This document shows, in pieces, positions 60,580 through 64,000 of a stretch of DNA of 64,000 bases. The translations under genes were made by a program, and so were the position numbers. The stretch lies in NCBI RefSeq assembly GCF_000429905.1, contig NZ_AUCT01000012.1:1-64000 (forward strand). Reading direction: 5' to 3'. Source of the stretch: Desulfatibacillum aliphaticivorans DSM 15576 (GTDB lineage Bacteria > Desulfobacterota > Desulfobacteria > Desulfobacterales > Desulfatibacillaceae). The notes under the pieces are model-generated. The model saw only the letters and a program-made list of their open reading frames with translations. It did no database searches and was not told where the DNA came from. The first letter of the stretch is position 1, and every line of letters starts with the position of its first letter.

Positions 60580-60640
60580 GCCTTTTCCCTTCAATGCTCA
60601 AAAATTTTTATAAACAAGAGTGAGATCCCCGGACGGGAAA

Positions 60641-61618
60641 TCAATCCATGGTGATTCTGCCTTCCACGGCGATGGCTTTGGAGCCTTTCACAACCCCCGC
60701 CTTGCCTGCAATCTTGGGCACTCCCTGGATTTTGGCTGTCAGCGGCTCGTCCGCGAATTGATCCAGGGAGATCACGTCGCCTTTTCTCAGGCTCATGAGT
60801 CTCTCCGCCGTGATAACGGCCGTGCCCAGTTCCACGCAAATCTCCACCAACACCTCCTTCACCTGGCTTTCCACGCGCTTCCTCCAACTGGCGTCCGCTT
60901 CCAGGTTGTCGCTTTGGAAGCCGGAGTACAACTTGTCGCGAATGGGTTCCAGCATGGAATACGGGATAGCCAGGGTCATGCCGCCTTCCGTGGTTTCCAG
61001 CTCCACCTGGAAGCGAACGATGATCATGAGGTCGATGGGAAGCCCGATCACGGCGAACTGCGGGTTCATTTCCGACCGGACGTAAACGGGTTTTATGGGG
61101 TAAATGGGCGCCCAGGCGTCATCGAAATCCTTGAGGAATATCCCGACCACCTTGCGGATGATCTGGTTTTCTATCCGGGTGAAATCCCGGCCCTCGACCT
61201 TGAGGGCGCCGCCGGGGGTGCCGCCGAAATAATACTCGATAAGCTGGAACACCAGGGGCGTGTCCACGACCAAAAGGGCGTGGCCGCGCAAAGGCTCCAT
61301 TTTAAACATATGGATGTTTGCAGGAACCGGAATGGAGCTTTGAAATTCGGAAAACTTGATCATATTGGTGTCCCGCACGGAGATGTCGGCCGCGCCCCGC
61401 ATGGTGGCGGACAGGCTGGATGAGAACATGCGGGCCAGGCGCTTGTTCACCACTTCCAGGGTGGGCATGCGCCCCCGGATGACCCGGTCCTGGTTGGCGA
61501 AGTCGTATAGCGCGACCCCGTCCTCGCTCACCTCCTCTTCCGGCTCGGTTTCGATTTCACCCGATGAAATGCCTTGGAGTAAGCTGTCAACTTCATCTTG
61601 AGATAAGATATCGCCCAT
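60641..61618 (-). CDS. fliM: Flagellar motor switch protein FliM
   Basis: 325 residues. N-terminal CheY-binding peptide MGDILSQDEVDSLLQGIS (the LSQxEIDxLL motif), middle domain (IRGRMPTLEVVNKRLARMFSSSLSATMR), and C-terminal FliN-like domain (LGTAVITAERLMSLRKGDVISLDQF). Connects chemotactic signal to rotation direction. AAAGAG before the ATG. It follows fliL by 21 bp. Confidence 0.95.
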   Translation of the reverse strand: MGDILSQDEVDSLLQGISSGEIETEPEEEVSEDGVALYDFANQDRVIRGRMPTLEVVNKRLARMFSSSLSATMRGAADISVRDTNMIKFSEFQSSIPVPANIHMFKMEPLRGHALLVVDTPLVFQLIEYYFGGTPGGALKVEGRDFTRIENQIIRKVVGIFLKDFDDAWAPIYPIKPVYVRSEMNPQFAVIGLPIDLMIIVRFQVELETTEGGMTLAIPYSMLEPIRDKLYSGFQSDNLEADASWRKRVESQVKEVLVEICVELGTAVITAERLMSLRKGDVISLDQFADEPLTAKIQGVPKIAGKAGVVKGSKAIAVEGRITMD

Positions 61619-61639
61619 CTGGTTCAGCCTTCTCTTTCT

Positions 61640-62140
61640 TTATTGCACAACAAACTCGGTAAAAAACACGTTGGACACCCTGCCGGATGACAGCACCTGG
61701 TTCACCCGGGCCATCAACTCCTCTTTAAGTTGCAGCTTGCCTTCCAACCTGCTTATTTCAGCAAAGGATTTGGCGCTCAGCAAAATCAGGATGACGTCCC
61801 GAATCTGGGCCTTGCGCGTGGTAAATTCCGCTTTCACGGCTTCCGTGGGAACCTCAAAGTTGATTTTCGCCTTCAAGTAGCGCTTTCCTTCACGGTCCCT
61901 GAGGTTGACGATGAAGGAATCCATTTCAACCATAATGCCGGGCGCTCCGGCGTTGGGATTGCCAGCCGGCGCCGGGGCGGGCGCCGCCGGAACATTGGCG
62001 GCCGGCTGAGCGTCGCCGCCGCCGGACATGAGCAAAAAGCCTATAAAGCCCCCGGCCCCAAGAACCACCACGATCAAGGCGATGAGAATCCACTTTAATC
62101 CGCCCCCGCCTTTGCCTTCTGCTTGCGCATCGTCTGCCAT
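61640..62140 (-). CDS. fliL: Flagellar basal-body protein FliL
   Basis: 166 residues. One helix (GLKWILIALIVVVLGAGGFIGFLLM), a Pro/Ala linker, and a periplasmic FliL domain (MVEMDSFIVNLRDREGKRYLKAKINFEV, then AKSFAEISRLEGKLQLKEELMARVNQVL). Interacts with stators and rotor. Position between motB and fliM is usual. A longer relative is at 50884. Confidence 0.93.
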   Translation of the reverse strand: MADDAQAEGKGGGGLKWILIALIVVVLGAGGFIGFLLMSGGGDAQPAANVPAAPAPAPAGNPNAGAPGIMVEMDSFIVNLRDREGKRYLKAKINFEVPTEAVKAEFTTRKAQIRDVILILLSAKSFAEISRLEGKLQLKEELMARVNQVLSSGRVSNVFFTEFVVQ

Positions 62141-62155
62141 TTCCTTGAATGCCTC

Positions 62156-62935
62156 CTATTTGGTAATCACTATTTCAACCCGGCGGTTTTTGTCCCGCCC
62201 CGCCTGCGTCTTGTTGGACGCTATGGGCTTGGTGTTTCCCATGCCTCCCACCCCCAATCTGTCCTCACTCAGTTCGTGCTCCGTGGTAAAATAATAAAGC
62301 ACGTTCAGGGCCCGGGAGAGACTCAGGTCCCAATTGGAATCATACTGCACGCTGTGCATGGGCGTGCTGTCCGAATGTCCGATTATCAGCACCCTGCCGG
62401 AAACCGCTTTAAGCACCTGGGCCAATACATCCAGCAATGGGTACATTTCAGGCCGTATCCGGGAACTCCCCGGATCGAACATGACAGTCTCGTCGAAGGT
62501 CAGGACGACCCCCCGTTCGTCCTCGTTCACGTAAATCTGGTCCGTGTACTTTTCCGTCAATTGTTTGACAACATCTCGCGACCTGACTGTCAACCTTTTG
62601 AGAATCGCCTCGGGCTCTTTGATGTAGTCGGAGTTGTCCAGAATCTCGGTCAGGGTGGTCAGCATGTCCACATTGTCCGGGCTCATGCCGTCCAAGGGGC
62701 CCGGCGTCATGTCCGCGTCCCCCTGCATGGGGGAGACCTTGCCGTAGGGGGAAAAATCCAAGGGCCCGCTGGCGCCTGCGAACAGGGTGAACATGGTCTG
62801 GAGCGCCTTGGTGTCCATGGAGGACATGGTGAGCAGGAGCACAAAAAAGGTCATGAGCAGAGTCACCAGGTCGGCAAAGGTCACCATCCACATGGTGGTG
62901 TCGGGGGATTCGATTTCTTTTGGTTGTTTTCCCAT
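62156..62935 (-). CDS. motB: Stator protein MotB with the proton-accepting Asp
   Basis: 259 residues. The helix WMVTFADLVTLLMTFFVLLLTMSS carries the essential Asp22 that takes protons during rotation. A plug/linker is followed by an OmpA-type peptidoglycan-binding domain (VLIIGHSDSTPMHSVQYDSNWDLSLSRALNVLYYF). Forms the stator with MotA, encoded upstream. A second MotB-like gene lies 12 bp upstream (62948), making a tandem pair. Confidence 0.92.
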   Translation of the reverse strand: MGKQPKEIESPDTTMWMVTFADLVTLLMTFFVLLLTMSSMDTKALQTMFTLFAGASGPLDFSPYGKVSPMQGDADMTPGPLDGMSPDNVDMLTTLTEILDNSDYIKEPEAILKRLTVRSRDVVKQLTEKYTDQIYVNEDERGVVLTFDETVMFDPGSSRIRPEMYPLLDVLAQVLKAVSGRVLIIGHSDSTPMHSVQYDSNWDLSLSRALNVLYYFTTEHELSEDRLGVGGMGNTKPIASNKTQAGRDKNRRVEIVITK

Positions 62936-62947
62936 ACCCTGCTCTTC

Positions 62948-63793
62948 CTAATCCAGCACGCTGAATACGAATTTCTTAAATACAAACAGCCCGGATGACT
63001 TGTTTTTGTATATTCGTTGGAGCTTGTAATTCGCCCTTTTATCCATGAGAATTTCCACCCGGTTATTTAAGGCCCTCGTCTGGGGAGTGTCGTTGCTGGC
63101 CACAGGCTGGCTGGGACCGCAGCCGTAAACGTCAATGCGTTTAGGGTATTTGTTGGGAAGATTAACAGGCGCAACGCCTCCGTTAGCCTCCCTTTCCCTG
63201 GCGGCAAGCTGCTCCAGATATTGGTCGTAGAAAAACCGATAAACCGCCATGGCCCGGCGGGCGGATAGTTCCCAGTTTGATTGCACGCCTTTTTCTTCAG
63301 GCGGCCTGTCGTCCGTATGGCCGGTGATGACCACGGGAAAATTGTCTGCATTGACGATTTCCGCCAGCCTGGTGAGAAAGGCCTTCGCCGATGGCTTAAT
63401 GCTGGAGGCGCCGTCTTCAAAAAGGAGCTGGTCCCGGATGCTGATGAGCGATCCGTTGCCTGTTGACCGGATGTCCACCTGATTGGAGGACTCGCCGCTC
63501 AGGCCCACAAAATCCGGCAGGGATTCATCTTCAGCATCCATCAAGGGATGGATGGGCGGTTTGAGGGACCGGCCCTTGCCTTCCGCATCCATGGGGGAAA
63601 GTCCGCCCGGCAATATGCCGAAGCTGCCAATGAGAGACCCCAAAGCCTCGCGCTTGGCCTGTTCGTCCACCACGGCGATGGAATTCAGCACGATGAAAAA
63701 GGCCAACAGAATAATAAACAGAGATACGTTCATGGTTCGGTTGCCATTTTCTGCGCTACGATCTTGCGGTTCCGGCGGTCTTTCTTTGGGCAT
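62948..63793 (-). CDS. MotB-like OmpA-domain protein lacking the stator Asp
   Basis: 281 residues. A single helix (MNVSLFIILLAFFIVLNSIAVVD) aligns with the MotB helix by its AFFIVL part, but the Asp position is Ser24 and no acidic residue lies inside the helix. The C-terminal OmpA domain is intact (VVITGHTDDRPPEEKGVQSNWELSARRAMAVYRFFYDQ). It probably binds peptidoglycan but cannot conduct protons on its own; a partner or scaffold role is inferred. It follows motA by 3 bp and precedes the genuine motB, all in one operon. Confidence 0.82.
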   Translation of the reverse strand: MPKERPPEPQDRSAENGNRTMNVSLFIILLAFFIVLNSIAVVDEQAKREALGSLIGSFGILPGGLSPMDAEGKGRSLKPPIHPLMDAEDESLPDFVGLSGESSNQVDIRSTGNGSLISIRDQLLFEDGASSIKPSAKAFLTRLAEIVNADNFPVVITGHTDDRPPEEKGVQSNWELSARRAMAVYRFFYDQYLEQLAAREREANGGVAPVNLPNKYPKRIDVYGCGPSQPVASNDTPQTRALNNRVEILMDKRANYKLQRIYKNKSSGLFVFKKFVFSVLD

Positions 63794-63796
63794 GGC

Positions 63797-64000
63797 TTAA
63801 TCCTCGGCAAGCTCCCGCTGTTTGGGCGGCAGGAAGCAGGCCAATTTTTGCTCGACAATACGCGGGTTCTCCCCTGAAGACAGGGAAAGGACCCCCTCCA
63901 CCACCAACTCGCGCACCTCCATTTCCTGGGAGGAGCGCATCTTGAGCTTACCCGCGACCGGCATGCATATAATATTGGCCAAAATGGCCCCGTAAAAGGT
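63797..64000 (-). CDS. motA: Stator protein MotA, C-terminal end (runs off the window)
   Basis: About 67 codons visible: TFYGAILANIICMPVAGKL, then ELVVEGVLSLSSGENPRIVEQKLACFLPP. This is the end of the MotA/TolQ family, including the last helix and the cytosolic tail typical of MotA. The start and the power-transmitting loop lie to the right of the window. Confidence 0.9.
   Translation of the reverse strand, partial: TFYGAILANIICMPVAGKLKMRSSQEMEVRELVVEGVLSLSSGENPRIVEQKLACFLPPKQRELAED

Overview
The window reads as chromosomal DNA of a motile, Gram-negative, probably sulfate-reducing bacterium of the Desulfobacterota (former Deltaproteobacteria), perhaps close to Desulfatibacillum. This is an inference from gene content and style: outer-membrane lipoproteins, P- and L-ring flagellar genes, a CpoB-type Tol-Pal protein, a MoxR/DUF58/SpoIIM cluster, and intergenic repeat families. 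No rRNA or other taxonomic marker is present. I found no tRNA, rRNA, CRISPR array, prophage or replication origin.

Left end (1-1.6 kb): an accessory patch. It holds the N-terminus of an IS66-type transposase running off the edge, a degraded ORF, and a REP-associated tyrosine transposase (RAYT) framed by two inverted REP hairpins. A second, internally deleted copy of the same element follows directly. A lone REP of the same family lies at 34.1 kb.

1.6-17.2 kb: mostly housekeeping genes on both strands. They are a methyltransferase, dodecin, a response regulator/diguanylate cyclase, a Crp/Fnr regulator, an M23 peptidase, ThiE, a signal peptidase I with an extra membrane domain, a crotonase, a GAF-containing GspE/PilB ATPase, PlsB, a MurU-AmgK-like fusion for cell-wall sugar recycling, and plant-type DapB. 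A dispersed repeat containing GCCTCCGGCGGC sits in three of the gaps.

17.3-34 kb: one long co-directional block. A five-gene Yej-type peptide ABC transporter is followed by ten genes: a GYF-RDD protein, two B-box-like zinc/membrane proteins, a PH-like membrane protein, DUF4129, DUF4350, MoxR ATPase, DUF58, SpoIIM and RDD. Most of these genes overlap or nearly abut. The block looks like an envelope-associated MoxR chaperone system attached to a peptide importer.

34.2-39.5 kb: two small lipoproteins, a STAS protein, an Old Yellow Enzyme-type oxidoreductase with a TetR regulator carrying an 18-bp palindrome at its start, CpoB, and a small Cys-rich protein.

39.5-64 kb: a continuous flagellar cluster, all on the minus strand. 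In transcription order it runs motA (partial), two motB-like genes, fliL, fliM, fliN, fliO, fliP, fliQ, fliR, flhB, flhA, flhF, flhG, fliA, a second fliL-like gene, two small genes, a fliK-like gene, an flhB C-terminal paralog, flgF, flgG, flgA, flgH, flgI, flgJ, flgN, flgK, flgL, csrA and fliW. A sigma-54-type promoter precedes flgF and a sigma-28-like promoter precedes flgN, which fits the usual early/middle/late hierarchy. Points worth a second look are the second MotB, which lacks the proton-carrying Asp, the second FliL, the absence of a visible flgM, and the RAYT/REP system with its non-autonomous relic.
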